Origin: Eurosta solidaginis
Taxonomy: Eukaryota > Arthropoda > Insecta > Diptera > Tephritidae
Assembly (NCBI RefSeq): GCF_040869045.1
Contig: NC_090319.1
Span: forward strand, 387,515,601 to 387,579,600
Length of the DNA stretch: 64,000 bases
Reading direction: 5' to 3'
A program made the translations under genes and the position numbers. Below the pieces are notes generated by a model. It worked only from the letters and a program-made list of their open reading frames with translations. It was not told where the DNA came from and ran no database searches. Of this stretch, positions 49,108-60,177 are shown piece by piece. Position 1 is the stretch's first letter. Every line of letters starts with the position of its first letter.

Positions 49108-49377
49108 TGAAAAGTCTATACCATAGGAGAAATATGCGAACGAGGCAACAGGGAGTATCTAAGCAGCGCGCAAGCTGAGGAATCTAATCAGTTTGATTTA
49201 AACACGCTATTAGTTGTGAAGTATAATTCTGAAGTACTACTCCCAAAGTAGTCTAAATGAAGGGCATTTTACAATACTAAATATTGCAGTTATTTATTCG
49301 ACAGTTCAGTGATTCGAACGTTATCAGAAGGTGCAAAATAATCGGAATCCCCCAAAAATCGTTACAATATGTATGTT
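49108..49377 (+). mobile_element. LTR-like sequence, diverged copy
   Basis: Shares about 270 bp with 63417-63690: AGGAGAAATATGCGAACGAG, AATCAGTTTGATTTAAACAC, GACAGTTCAGTGATTCGAAC and TCGTTACAATAT. The TATA-like and AATAAA words of the other copy are degraded here. No internal retrotransposon coding sequence lies beside it. Confidence 0.5.
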
Positions 49378-50925
49378 CATATCTACGCGTTAGCGCGAAA
49401 AATATCCAGTGCTCATTCATATTCTTAACTTCTCGAAATAAAAAAGGTTCCCTGATTTTCGAAAGTTATATTTCATAATTTATGTCTTTAGGTCAGACAT
49501 GAAAAAGTTAATTTTTTTCTTTTGGTATAGTAAAAATATTGTGCAGCACAACGAAAAAGATGATCCGTAAATATTGCAGCTTTTAATTTTTATGTTAAGA
49601 AGTACCTCATCGCGATTTTAGTTTCCTCATACAAAATTACATGGGAAGTTTTTGCTTTTTTATTTGAAGTGTACAGGCGTTTCACCGACTGGGTCTTAAA
49701 TGATGAGCAATACACATGCCAGGGTTGCCGTTTGAATACAGTTTTATACATTTGGATACATTTTTAATGAGTAGATACAAAGATACAAAAAATCTAAAAT
49801 TAATAAATTTTTACGTTGAAAAAATCAATCAAAGCTCATGAAAATTACAAATATTCAGTAAGATTTCTAAAAAAGTATGAATATGCAGTTTTATAGTAAA
49901 TCAAATTTTAGAATGACATCTATGCAAGCTGCAAGCAATAAAAAATTTCTCAGAATTGCCAGATTTTCTTGTCGAGGGTACTGAATAGCTTTTCACTAAA
50001 ATTTATGAAAAAGGGCGATTTTTCTATGGAAGTGTTTGGATCAAAATGCTTAAAGGCTTTTGCAGAAAACATCTATTGGACTAGCATTGCTTTGGCTAAA
50101 AGCCAATTTCATTTTAAATTTTGAATATCTTCAGATAACGCTGGTGGCCAAAATAACATTTTTTGTCTGTTGCATGGAGTTTTTAAGCTATTGCATAGAT
50201 TTTATCGCGGGCTTGGCGACTAAATCAAAAAAAAACCGTAACGGATATTTGTCAAAAAAGATCCGAAAAGGCTCGAAAAGGTTCATAAAGGTTCGGTGTT
50301 AGCAACAGGCCAAATACATAAACTTGGATCTCTGTCATAAACAGCGGTGCGCATCACTACATTTACACGGTTACCAAATTGAGAATGTGTTAGCAAACAC
50401 GAACGCGTAGCGAGCACGAAAGCAAAATCAATTATTTATTTAGTTTGATTTCAATGCTTGAACGATTAACACGTGTCACACGAACTCTGTGGTACTCTGT
50501 TTTAAGCACGCGTGCGACACTTCCTCACCGTACGACTATCGAAATCAAACTAAAAGAGCTGTCGTTGATTTTCACGAAGTAGCCATTGTGCTATCGCTTA
50601 TCGTATACATATGTGGTCGCTTACAAGCCAACCTAATAAAACCGCACTGCGTTTTTTTAGCGCACGCAAACAACCGGCGTTTTTTGCCCTAATCCAAATA
50701 AGCATGCATTGCGACAATGTAAAGCATGTGTGCAAACGTCAAATCTAAATGTCACGGAGAACAAAAATTGGAAATTGAGTTAGGTTTTTAACGCAGCAAA
50801 TTCAATTTGAGTTGCTCTCATACAAGTTGTATGTGCATGAGACATTTTTGACAGAAAATGACTTACGTGCGTTTATATTAGGTTGGCTTGTTAGCAGGTG
50901 CTAAGCTCACACCCACCCCGGATCA
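49378..50925. other. AT-rich stretch, no gene seen
   Basis: Frames at 50060 and 50489 have no recognisable motifs. TTAGTTTGATTTCAATG near 50438 and CGAAATCAAACTAA near 50539 are an inverted pair that could mark a small decayed MITE. Confidence 0.4.
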
Positions 50926-51600
50926 TAAAGTTAAAGTGAAAGCTAAAGTTAAAGTTAAGGTTAAAGTTAAAGTTAAAGTTGAGGTTGAAGTTAAAGTTAA
51001 AGTTAAAGATAAAGTTAAAGTTAAAGTGGATGTTAAAGTTAAAGCGAAAGTTAAAGTTAAAGTTAAAAATAAAGTTAAAGTTAAAGTGAAAGTGAAAGTT
51101 AAAGTTAAAGTTAAATTTAAAGTGAATGTTAAAGTTAAAGAGAAAGTTAAAGTTAAAATTAAAAATAAAGTTAAAGTTAAAATGAAAGTTAAAGTTAAAG
51201 TCAAAGTTAAAGTTTAAGTTAAAGTTAAGGCTAAAGTTAAAGTCAAAGTTAAAGTTAAAGTTAAAGTTAAAGTTAAGGTTAAAGTTAAAGTTAAAGTTAA
51301 ATTTAAAGTTAAAGTTAAAGTTAAAGTGAATGTTAAAGTTAAAGTTAAGCTTAAAGTTAAAGTTAAAGTCAAAGTCAAAGTTAAAGTCAAAGTTAAAGTT
51401 AAAGTTAAAGTTAAGGTTAAAGTTAAAGTTAAAGTTAAAGTTAAATTTAAAGTTAAAGTTAAAGTTAAAGTGAATGTTACAGTTAAGCTTAAAGTTAAAG
51501 TCAAAGTTAAAGTTAAAGTTAAGGTTAAAGTTAAAGTTAAAGTGAAAGTGAAAGTTAAAGTTAAAGTTAAGGTTAAAGTTAAAATTAAAGTTAAAGTGAA
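50926..51600. repeat. AAAGTT hexamer array
   Basis: About 675 bp of near-continuous AAAGTT with single-base variants (AAAGTG, AAGGTT, AAATTT, AAAGTC). Variant landmarks recur: AAGGTT at 51275 and 51413, AAATTT at 51299 and 51443, giving a higher-order period of about 138-144 bp (23-24 hexamers) in the right half. Long open frames of alternating Lys-Val on one strand and Thr-Leu on the other are a consequence of the 6-bp period. Confidence 0.95.
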
Positions 51601-52392
51601 CGATGTATATTGGAACGATTTTCCGTCATCCCTTGTCAAATTTGGTTTTGAGACAAACCGGTTTCGGCGTTGTGCCATCGTCAGTGTCGATTTTCGTTCG
51701 TTCGAAAGTTAAATATTAACTTCTCATTTATTCAATAAAAGTAAAAAATTTGTTTTCTTATCGGTTACCACGCTTAAAAAGGTTAACTTGAATTAATATC
51801 AAAGACAAAACTTGAATTAATATCAAAGAAATCAAAATGTTGCATAAATATTATAATTCCATAAGTTGATAATATGCAATAGCTTTACCGCGATAGTCCC
51901 CGAGTGCCACACGTCCTTTTTTCTTTTGTTTCTCACTAATTTGGGGTCGTCAGGTGCGCAAGCAGGGGGGTTTTGGGGTTTAAACCTTTTTTCCTGAGCC
52001 CAAATCCTATCGAAAAATCGAGTGCGCGATATCGCTTAACTTTTGTCCATACAAATCGACCCAGGTTAATGTATGTACAATAACACATAAATTTGGTAGT
52101 TTTTCTTAAAGCCGGTAGCATTCGGCTTTTGCATCGTTTAGACGTTTGCGTTGCGCAAACAGCTGACTTTGAACACACACGTCTGGATGACAACCCAACA
52201 AGCAAAGTAAACGCAATGTAAGTTTTTAATAAGTTTTCTCAAGAAAACATTAAGCTTACAAAACCTTGATTTTTTGTTTATAAATCGGTTAGAAATAAGC
52301 GTCAAATAATCGAAATATTCCTTGCTTTTAAGCTTATAAAAAATTGCTAAAATAAAGCTTTTTATAAATATTTTTTCTATTGGTTTTTTAAT
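51601..52392. other. spacer with repeat fragments
   Basis: 51607-51690 (TTGGAACGATTTTCCGTCAT, ACCGGTTTCGGCGTTGTGCC) resembles pieces at 14990, 19951 and 23192. CAGGTGCGCAAGCAGGGGGG at 51951 followed by TTTTGGGGTTTAAACC looks like a hAT-type terminus, but no partner end was found. No gene seen. Confidence 0.4.
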
Positions 52393-52745
52393 GTCTAAGC
52401 AATTTTCTATGATTACGGATCGTAATAAAATTTGGTACACAAATTTCCCTATGACAGGAAAAATTTCTAGTAAAAATGGACGGGATCGGTTAAAGACCAC
52501 GGCAACTTAGATATAAAACAGGTTTAAAAGGCTCGTAGACTAGAATAACAAGCTATAACTTAGCAAAAAATAGTTTTGAATCAATGATATTTCATTTATC
52601 AAGTTTTATTGGGTAGCATTTTTTAAACGGGCGGTGCCACGTGTTATGTAGAAAAGTAATTTATCTGAAATGTGCAATTGAAGCTCACGCTGAGTATATA
52701 ATGTTCGGTTACACACGAACTTAGACACCTTTACTTGTTTATATC
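52393..52745 (-). repeat. family A fragment, hairpin end
   Basis: Matches the right-hand part of the compact family A copies: GATCGGTTAAAGACCACGGC, AGGCTCGTAGACTAGAATAA and the hairpin end, then CCTTTACTTGTT. It gives the uninterrupted versions of both insertion sites in the 4323-9062 copy. Confidence 0.75.
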
Positions 52746-52950
52746 TTGATTTTAAATAGCATTTTTTATATTGCATTTAAATTTTTATATATTTAATTTA
52801 TAATTAACATTATCCTTTTTCTCACTTACATACACACATCTTTAGCATTGATTTTTTTTACACGTCTTATACATACATGCATTACCTATTATTCCCTTAT
52901 TAATTTAGATTATTTTGCAATTTTAAATCGTTGGGTTTTCGATAGATTTT

Positions 52951-55105
52951 TATACTCAGTCCCTGCAAAAATCGTTGGATCATGTGGTCCACTGGATTAC
53001 TTACCATTGTACTCCACTGTAATGCAGCAATGGACCAACTCATGTTTCTACACGAACATATTGTAAGCCGATCATTGCTCGTTTTTAACGATTGTAATCA
53101 CTACACGATGTTATTGGAATGTGGGTACTCCATGGATTACTCTGACGTAATGCGGAGCTGGAGTATATGGTTCAGTCCTAGGACATCGCAATGTTAATTG
53201 GACCATATTTTTTGTATGAATTGTGGTTAATTTTGGAGCACTCGGTTGGTCCATAGCGAGTACTCCATACATGCATGCATGAGTACTCGCGATTTTTGCA
53301 GGGGCTGAGCAGAGCTCACAGAGTATATTAACTTTGTTCGCATAACGGTAATCCGTAAGGGCATAAACTAATCGAGATATATATAGACTTCTATATATCA
53401 AAATTATCTGGGCGAAAAAAGAAATTCATTTAGCCATGTCCGTCCGTCCGTCCGTAAACACGATAACTTGAGCAAATTTTGAGGTATCTTGATGAAATTT
53501 GGTATGTAGGTTCCTGGGCGTTCATCTCAGAACTCTATTTAAAATGAACGAAATCTGACCACAACCACGCCCACTTTTTCGATATCGAAAATTTCGCAAA
53601 ACCGAAAAAGTGTGATAATTCATTACCAAAGACGGATAAAGCGATGAAAATTGGTAGGTGCGTTGAACTTATGACGCAAAATAGAAAATTAGTAAAGTTT
53701 TGGACAATGGGCGTGGCACCGCCCACTTTTGAAAGAAGGTAATTTTTGCAAGCCGTAATTTGACAGTCGTTGAAGATAACATGATGAAATTTTGCAGGAA
53801 CGTGACTAATATTACTATATATGTGCTAAATCGGATATGAACACGCCCACTTAAAAAAAAATTCTTTTTAAAGTCAAATTTTAACAAAAAATTTAATACC
53901 TTTACTGCATAAAAGTAAATTATGGCAACATTCAACTCCAGTAATGATATGGTACAACAAAATACAAAAATAAAAGAAAATGGGCGAGGCTCCGCCCTTT
54001 TTCATATAATTCGCCTAGAATACTTTTAATGCCATAAGTCGAACAAAAATTTATCAATCCTTGTGAAATTTGGTTGGGGCATAGATAGATGACGATAACT
54101 GTTTTCTGTGAAAATGGGCGAAATCGGCTGAAGCCATGCCCAGGTTTTATAAACAGTCGACCGTCTGTCCTTCCGCTCGGCCGTTAACACGATAACTGGA
54201 GTAAATATTGAGATATCTTCACCAAATTTGTTACACGTGCTAATCTGGACCCAGAATAGAGTGGTATTGAAAATGAGCGAAATCGGATGATAACCACGCC
54301 CACTTTTTATATATATAACATTTTACTGATTATTTAGATGGACTGATATTGAGACTCTTGATAAAAATTTGAAAACATTTTTTAAAATGGGCGTGGCACC
54401 ACCCACTTGTGATAAAATCAATTTTACAAATATTGTTAATCATAAATCAAAAATCGTTAAACCTATCGTAACAAAATTCGGCAGAGAGGTAGCCTTACTA
54501 TAAGGAATGCTTTGAAGAAAAATTAAGGAAATCGGTTAAGGACCACGCCCACTTTTATTTAAAAGATTTTTAAAAGGGTCGTGGACGAATAAAATAAGCT
54601 ATATATTTGCACAAAAGAGCTTTATATCAACGGTATTTCATTTCCCAAGTGGACTTATAACAATAAATAGGAAAAACTTCAAATTTAAAAAAATGGGCGT
54701 GGCACCGTCCCTTTTATGACTAAGAAATTTTCTATGTTTCGGGAGCCAAAACTCGAAGAAAATTTAACGGATCGTAATGAAATTTTGTACACATATTTTC
54801 CTTGTAGCAGAAAATATTTCTAGTAAAAATGGACGGGATCGGTTAAAGACCACGGCAACTTAGATATAACACAAGTTTAAAAGGCTCGTAGACTAGAATA
54901 ATAAGCTATAACTTAGCAAAAAAAAATAGTTTTGAATCAATGATATTTCACTTATTAAGTTTTATTGTAAGAGGAAATGGGCAGACGTTTTTTTAAAGGG
55001 GCGGTGACACATGTTTTGTAGAAAAGTAATTTATCTGAAATGAAATGTACAATTGAAGCTCACGCTCAGTATATAATGTTCGGTTACACCCGAACTTGAC
55101 ACCTT
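52951..55105 (-). repeat. family A mosaic copy interrupted by a MITE
   Basis: TATACTCAG at 52951 is separated from CTGAGCAGAGCTCACAGAG at 53305 by the MITE at 52961-53303. From 53305 to about 54170 the sequence follows the long form (like 40532), then past CTCGGCCGTTAACACGATAA it follows the compact form (like 61993) to the hairpin end at about 55100. No 130-bp array. Confidence 0.8.
52961..53303. mobile_element. MITE with CCCTGCAAAAATCG ends
   Basis: The 14-mer CCCTGCAAAAATCG at 52961-52974 is perfectly inverted at 53290-53303. The 343-bp unit splits the otherwise conserved terminus of family A. No coding content; no clear target duplication. Confidence 0.7.
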
Positions 55106-55323
55106 TGCCTGTTCTTACTAAATTTTGTCCATTCTTCGATCACCTAACACCAAAATATATATAGTAACACATCTTTTTCATATTTTTATCGCTTATTACT
55201 CGGTTAGGTGTGGGGTTTTACTTTGCTTGGATACATTAGGGTGTCCGCCGTAAAATTTTGAGTCTTTACCTTTTTTTCGTTTTGACTTTTGTTTAAAAGT
55301 TTTTTTGCTGCTGCAGACAGTGA

Positions 55324-56608
55324 ATGTCTGACCAAGGCCAGGGCAAATACATAGAGGAAAGACCTTTTGGGGGAATGGGAATCTTAGATTCCAATAGGCG
55401 GGTTCCAGGGCTCTTGAAAACCAAATTGCTTGTTCTCCTTTTACACAAATCGACACGGATTCCGCGGCCCATAGACTTTGTGCCTACGGATTATTTCAAT
55501 AGGTGCGCGTCGCGGATTTTCGGATTGTTTAGCCCTGAACGCCCGCTTAGCGTCTCTTTCGCGAACGGGGTGTCGTTTAAAGAGACAGGGGATAGTTTGA
55601 ATTTCTCGTAAAAAATCTATTTGGTGTGCCAAATATCCGATAGCGAGAACGTGGGTGCACAGGGCAGCGGTGTTCCAACGGGAAACGCTCCACCAACGGT
55701 TTCTGGCGGCCTTATAGTTCCTCGCACTGACGCCAATGGAAACACAACCAGTGTTGAACAGCTTAGCCGAATGATGGCGATGATCGCCCAACAACAAGAC
55801 TTGGTTGTAAAAATGGCAGCAGAGGTGGGGAGCATTAAGACCAACGTCGGAAATCTTGGTGGCCGCGTAGCAGAGATGGATGCGTCTGTGCAAGCGTTGG
55901 GGCATCGATCCGCCTTGTCATCAACGCCCGAGCCTCAGAACCAGAGAGGGGAAGTTACCAGGCGCGACGGCATTCCGACTCACAATCGGACTACTGAGCG
56001 TGATGGCAGTAACCCTCCAAGATAGAAAAAATTAGACCTTGACAAATGGCACATTAAATTCGATGGGACCAACAACGGGCTGAGCGTCGAAAGCTTCATG
56101 TTTCGTGTTAAGCGAATGCGGGAACAACATGCTATTTCCTTCTTCCAGCTTTTCACGGACTTTCATTGTATGGTTTCCGGCGGTGCCTTGAAGTGGTATT
56201 GGTAGGTCCTCGAAGACCATGCAGATGAGCCCGATTTCGGTTACTTCGAGCTGCAAGCCGAAATACTAAGCCACTTCAAGTCCGCTGCGTCCGATTATGA
56301 AATAATCCGTGAAATCATGCAGAGGAAACAGCAACCCGCCGAAGCTTTCGACGGCGTCTATGGCGATATACATAATTTGACATTTCGTTTGCGGAAGAGA
56401 ATCCCTGAGAAGGAGCTGGTGGGCATAATTAGTGGCAACCTCAAGCTGTACCTTGCCAATTTGACCATCGCGATCAAAATGGACTCATTAGCGGAACTCA
56501 AAACCGAATGCAAGAGAGCCGAGAAACGCATTAAGGAAAACAAGAATAGATCAAGGGCGGTTAACGAATTAGGATTTGAAATGCCAGATTTAAAGAAAAG
56601 AAAAGTAG
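55324..56608 (+). pseudogene. Gag-like gene of the Ty3/gypsy element
   Basis: One frame runs through this interval with stops at 55609-55611, 56023-56025 and 56203-56205. From about 56032 it resembles the retrotransposon Gag (capsid) domain: LDLDKWHIKFDG, SVESFMFRVKRMREQH, GGALKWYW and later ILSHFKS. The part 55621-56025 is a Gly/Pro/Ser-rich leader with a short coiled stretch (MMAMIAQQQDLVVKMAAEVG). Gag would package element RNA. The frame is cut at 56608 by the Penelope element. Whether 55324-55611 is coding or 5' leader is unclear. Confidence 0.75.
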
Positions 56609-56609
56609 A

Positions 56610-57776
56610 AACTAATCACTTTTTTTCTAGCTGGCTTGAGGTCTGAATTGAAATAAAAACACAAGGGTTTTTATATATTACCAATATATTTCGATTACAC
56701 ACGTTAATCGTCTTCAGGGTGAACACTACAAAACATAAAAACAACAAAATAAATAAATAAATAAATAACAAATTTTCTAACATCAAATTTAAAAAAAATA
56801 ACAGGACGAATCATCAACTTTTACTCAAAGCATCCAAAGGTGATGATAATGAATACACCAATGGGCTGTATAAGAAATTACGGACGACACTTACCACGAG
56901 GAAATTAAAAATGAAATAAAACTATTGTTAAGAAGAAATGATTTTCCTGAAAATATAATTAAAACACTTTTAAATAAATATCAAGAAGAAAAGAATCAAG
57001 AAAAAGAAAAACCGCAGAAAATATTTAAGTCAGTAGCTTATGTGCCAAAATTGTCGGAACGATTGGCCAAATCAGACTGCTACAACAAAGATGAAGTAAA
57101 AATAGCCCATAAGCCGATAAATACATTAAAAAACATATATAATCAAACAAAATCAAAAATTCCACATACAGAAAAAAGCAATATAGTGTACAAAATCCCT
57201 TGCAATGGAAAAATCAACCAACCATGCCACAGCGTATATGTTGGAACAACAAAAGGCAAACTTAAAACTAGACTAGCGCAACACAAATCGGATTACAAAT
57301 ATTGCCACCATACTGCAAACCAAAAAACTGCACTTATGACCCATTGTACTGAAAACTCCCACTCACCAAACTTTGACAAAGCTACTATTCTTCAACAAGA
57401 ACAACATTACAGAAAACGATTTACTCTGGAAATGCTTCACATTATTAACACACCAACCATTAAACGAATGAACTACAAAACGGACGTAGATAACTCTGCT
57501 AGCTTCTATAGATATTTGTTGACAAACAAACGATCAGTGATAAACTCCACGTCAAGTGATACACACGTGTAAAAAAATGTATGTTATTAATTTTTTTCAA
57601 TTTGTATGTTAGAAAATTTGTTATTTATTTATTTATTTTGTTGTTTTTATGTTTTGTAGTGTTCACCCTGAAGACGATTACCGTGTGTAATCGAAATATA
57701 TTGGTAATATATAAAAAACCCTTGTGTTTTTATTTCAATTCAGAACTCAAGCCAGCTAGAAAAAAAGTGATTAGTT
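56610..57776 (+). mobile_element. Penelope-like element with inverted terminal repeats
   Basis: The left arm 56610-56799 and the right arm 57589-57776 are inverted copies of about 190 bp with few differences (for example CACACGTTAATCG against CACACGGTAATCG). They enclose one frame encoding only the C-terminal endonuclease of a Penelope-like element. Penelope elements often have terminal repeats in inverted order. The reverse transcriptase part is missing. It sits inside the gag relic. Confidence 0.85.
56874..57572 (+). CDS. Penelope-type GIY-YIG endonuclease, RT part missing
   Basis: Open from 56874 to the stop at 57570-57572 with no upstream start; the first clear ATG in frame lies well inside. 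The N-terminal part (HEEIKNEIKLLLRRNDFP) matches the linker that follows the RT domain in Penelope-like elements. The nuclease part follows: IVYKIPC, a Cys at PCHS, VYVGTT (the YIG part), an Arg in LKTRLAQHK, then CHHT and THCTENSH with Cys/His residues typical of the Penelope EN, and a Glu-containing helix (ILQQEQHYRKRF) where the metal-binding Glu would lie. The frame is unbroken across the nuclease, unlike all surrounding element genes. It would nick DNA to prime reverse transcription; alone it cannot retrotranspose. Confidence 0.8.
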   Translation, partial: EITDDTYHEEIKNEIKLLLRRNDFPENIIKTLLNKYQEEKNQEKEKPQKIFKSVAYVPKLSERLAKSDCYNKDEVKIAHKPINTLKNIYNQTKSKIPHTEKSNIVYKIPCNGKINQPCHSVYVGTTKGKLKTRLAQHKSDYKYCHHTANQKTALMTHCTENSHSPNFDKATILQQEQHYRKRFTLEMLHIINTPTIKRMNYKTDVDNSASFYRYLLTNKRSVINSTSSDTHV

Positions 57777-57944
57777 AACAAAAAGGTCGCCAAAATCAAA
57801 ATTTGAAAAGTAGAAGCTTTCGACAGGAAACCCCAACTCGAAATCCCAGCCCATCACATTAGTGCCTGACTGTCTGTTAGTGATTCTGTTAGTCCTGCGT
57901 CTAAATCCACTGTCAATTCCTTTTGTGCGTCTCCCTTTAATTTA

Positions 57945-59820
57945 ATGTTGTGTTTTTCGTGCGGTATGCCGGTGGATAATTATGTGAAAAACCCGACAGA
58001 AGCACAAAAACCAAATAAATATTCGTCCGCGTTTCACAACATGGTGTGTTTTGCTTGTGGTAGTGATGCGTCCTACTGTGTTTTTAAACCCAAACAGGGA
58101 AACCCGAGGATGGCGGTGTTGATCGGGGACTCCAGCCAATAGTTAGGCAACCCGGCAGCCCTGAAATAAAAAGTTTGAAGAAAGAAGAAATAGAAAAGAG
58201 AGAGGAGGTCAGGAAAGCACAAGGGACGGTGGAAAAACGCGAAGTAAAGAGTTTACCAAAGAAAGCTAGAGTATGAAGAAGCAAGAAGAAGAATATTTTG
58301 TGAAACCATAAGTACTAATAGGAAAAAGGGAAATTTTGAGAAGATTCAGAAGATGAGGGAGAAAAGGAGATATTTCAAGAGGTTGTACCTCAAAATTGTC
58401 GCGACAATTGTTACTGTAAAAGGTGACAATAGATTTTCTGGCAAAACGAGTGTAGGAGGTCAGGAAGTATTGGCTCTCTTGGACTCCAGGGCGAGTACCC
58501 AGTGTGGGATAATACGACAAGAGAATTTGAATTTTTGATAGTTCCTGATCTGCAACAGGAAGTACATTTTTGGATAGACTTTTGGCAGGCCTTTGTTATG
58601 AGTATTGTGAGTAAATGTATGAAAGGGAATGTGTGCCCAAATTTTGCCAGTGTGGCGGAGCTTGTACCCGCCGAGGGTGACTTGTCTTTCGATGCCGTGC
58701 AGCACGTTTTAACGACGGAACAGCATAATATGTTGGAGTGTGTGAAGGCCCAATTCCCGTCCTTAGCGGTACTGCGGTTAGGCCGGACAGACAAAGAGGA
58801 ACACGTCATCGAGGTGGTGGACGAGAGTCTGCCAGTCAAGCAACGACATTATCCAATATCACCAGCCATACAAAAATTAATATATGCAGAGTTGGACAGG
58901 ATTTTAGGTATGGGAATAATAGAGGAGTCCAACAGCAGCTGGAATTCACCGGTCTCCCTGGTCATTAAAGGAACAAAGAATCGCCTATGCTTGGACGCTC
59001 ATGAGGTGAATGAGAGAACAGTTAAAGACGCATACCCGTTACCCCACATCGATGGAATACTCAGCCGGCTACAAAACACGAGATATATCTCTGCAATTGA
59101 CCTCAAGGACGCTCACGGGAGAAGACTGCTTTTACTATACCAATTCACGGTCATGCCTTTGGGGTTCTGCAATGCAGCACAACGAATGTGTAGTCTCATG
59201 GACAAGGTCATTCCGGCCGCTTTACGTGAATGTGTTTTGTTTATTTGGATGATTTGTTAGTGTGTTCTGAAGAATTTATGTCCCATATGTGTCTGTTGGA
59301 AAAGGTCGCTCGGTGTCTTCGCGAGGCAAAGTTGACAATTAATGTAGAAAAAAGCAAGTTTTTTTTAAGGAGGTACGATATTTAGGGTACGTAGTCGGGG
59401 ATGGATGCCGAAAACCCCGAAGCAACTATGACGTTTCCTGGCCATTTCGGGCTGGTACCGACGTTTCATACAGGACTACGCGACTATTGCAGCTCCGCTG
59501 CACGACTGCCTCAAGAAAGACAAAATCAAAAGGTTTGCAATGACGGACGAAGCAAGGAAATCATTTGAAATTTTAAAGCAGAGTTTGGTTTCTGCACCGG
59601 TGCTCACACATCTTGACTTTAATCGTCGTTTTTATATTCGATGTGATGCATCAACTGACGGAGTGGGAGGGGCTTTGTTTCAGTTGGACGATGACAAGAA
59701 CGAAAGACCTATTGCCTACGCTTCGGCATAATTAAATAAGGCGCAGAAAAATTACAGGATTTCAGAACTTGACTGCTACGCCGCTATCGTGAGTGTGAAG
59801 ATGTTCCGACCTTATGTGGA
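57945..59820 (+). pseudogene. Pol-like region: protease, reverse transcriptase, RNase H
   Basis: 57945-58142 has two Cys-rich stretches (CFSCG and CFACGSDASYC) in place of Gag zinc knuckles. 58353-58538 has VLALLDSRAST, the aspartic protease active site with Gly replaced by Arg. The RT frame 58502-59260 shows SSWNSPVSLV, LCLDAHEVN, AYPLPHIDGIL and AIDLKDA, then jumps to YQFTVMPLGFCNAAQR, so the segment between the first catalytic Asp and this motif is deleted. The catalytic YLDD motif survives near 59246 but in another frame. RNase H starts near 59540 (RFYIRCDAST, GGALFQL) and has a stop at 59729. Catalytic capacity is lost. Confidence 0.85.
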
Positions 59821-59830
59821 AAGAACCAAT

Positions 59831-60177
59831 AAATTTTTCGTGTGTTTCTTTCTAAAAATTTACAATTTACTTTCACAGTTAAAATATTTATAAACATTTA
59901 CCATCAACGCTTACAAAATGTTGCTGAAAAACATTAAAATATATTTAATATTGAAAACGCTTATATGTTGTGTAACACAGCAAGTTTACCTTAAGTTACT
60001 TTTAAAAACATATACAGAAATGCCTGTTGGGAATGTTCTAAATCAACAGACAGCGCAACGGCAACGCCAAATAAAAAACTGTTTAGTCTAAACTGTTTTG
60101 TCACGAATCTCAAAATTGTAAGTACTTCAAGGAAAAAAGATAGTCAACCAATAAGTATACTGAAATGATCAGGATGA
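59831..60177. other. AT-rich spacer, nothing recognised
   Basis: No element ends or frames between the retrotransposon break and family C. Confidence 0.45.

Larger units (their letters stand above)
55324..59830 (+). mobile_element. Ty3/gypsy-type retrotransposon relic
   Basis: Order of recognisable parts on the plus strand: gag (to 56608), Penelope insertion, zinc-knuckle-like and protease region (57945-58500), reverse transcriptase (58502-59360) and RNase H (59540-59820). Integrase and the 3' part are absent; similarity stops near 59825. No matching pair of LTRs was recognised. The element has in-frame stops, frame changes and internal deletions, so it is an old, inactive copy. Confidence 0.8.

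Noticed and set aside
50888..51712. Long reading frames of alternating Lys-Val (plus strand) and Thr-Leu (minus strand)
   Set aside because: They follow mechanically from the AAAGTT hexamer; no start context, splice signals or non-repetitive sequence supports a protein.
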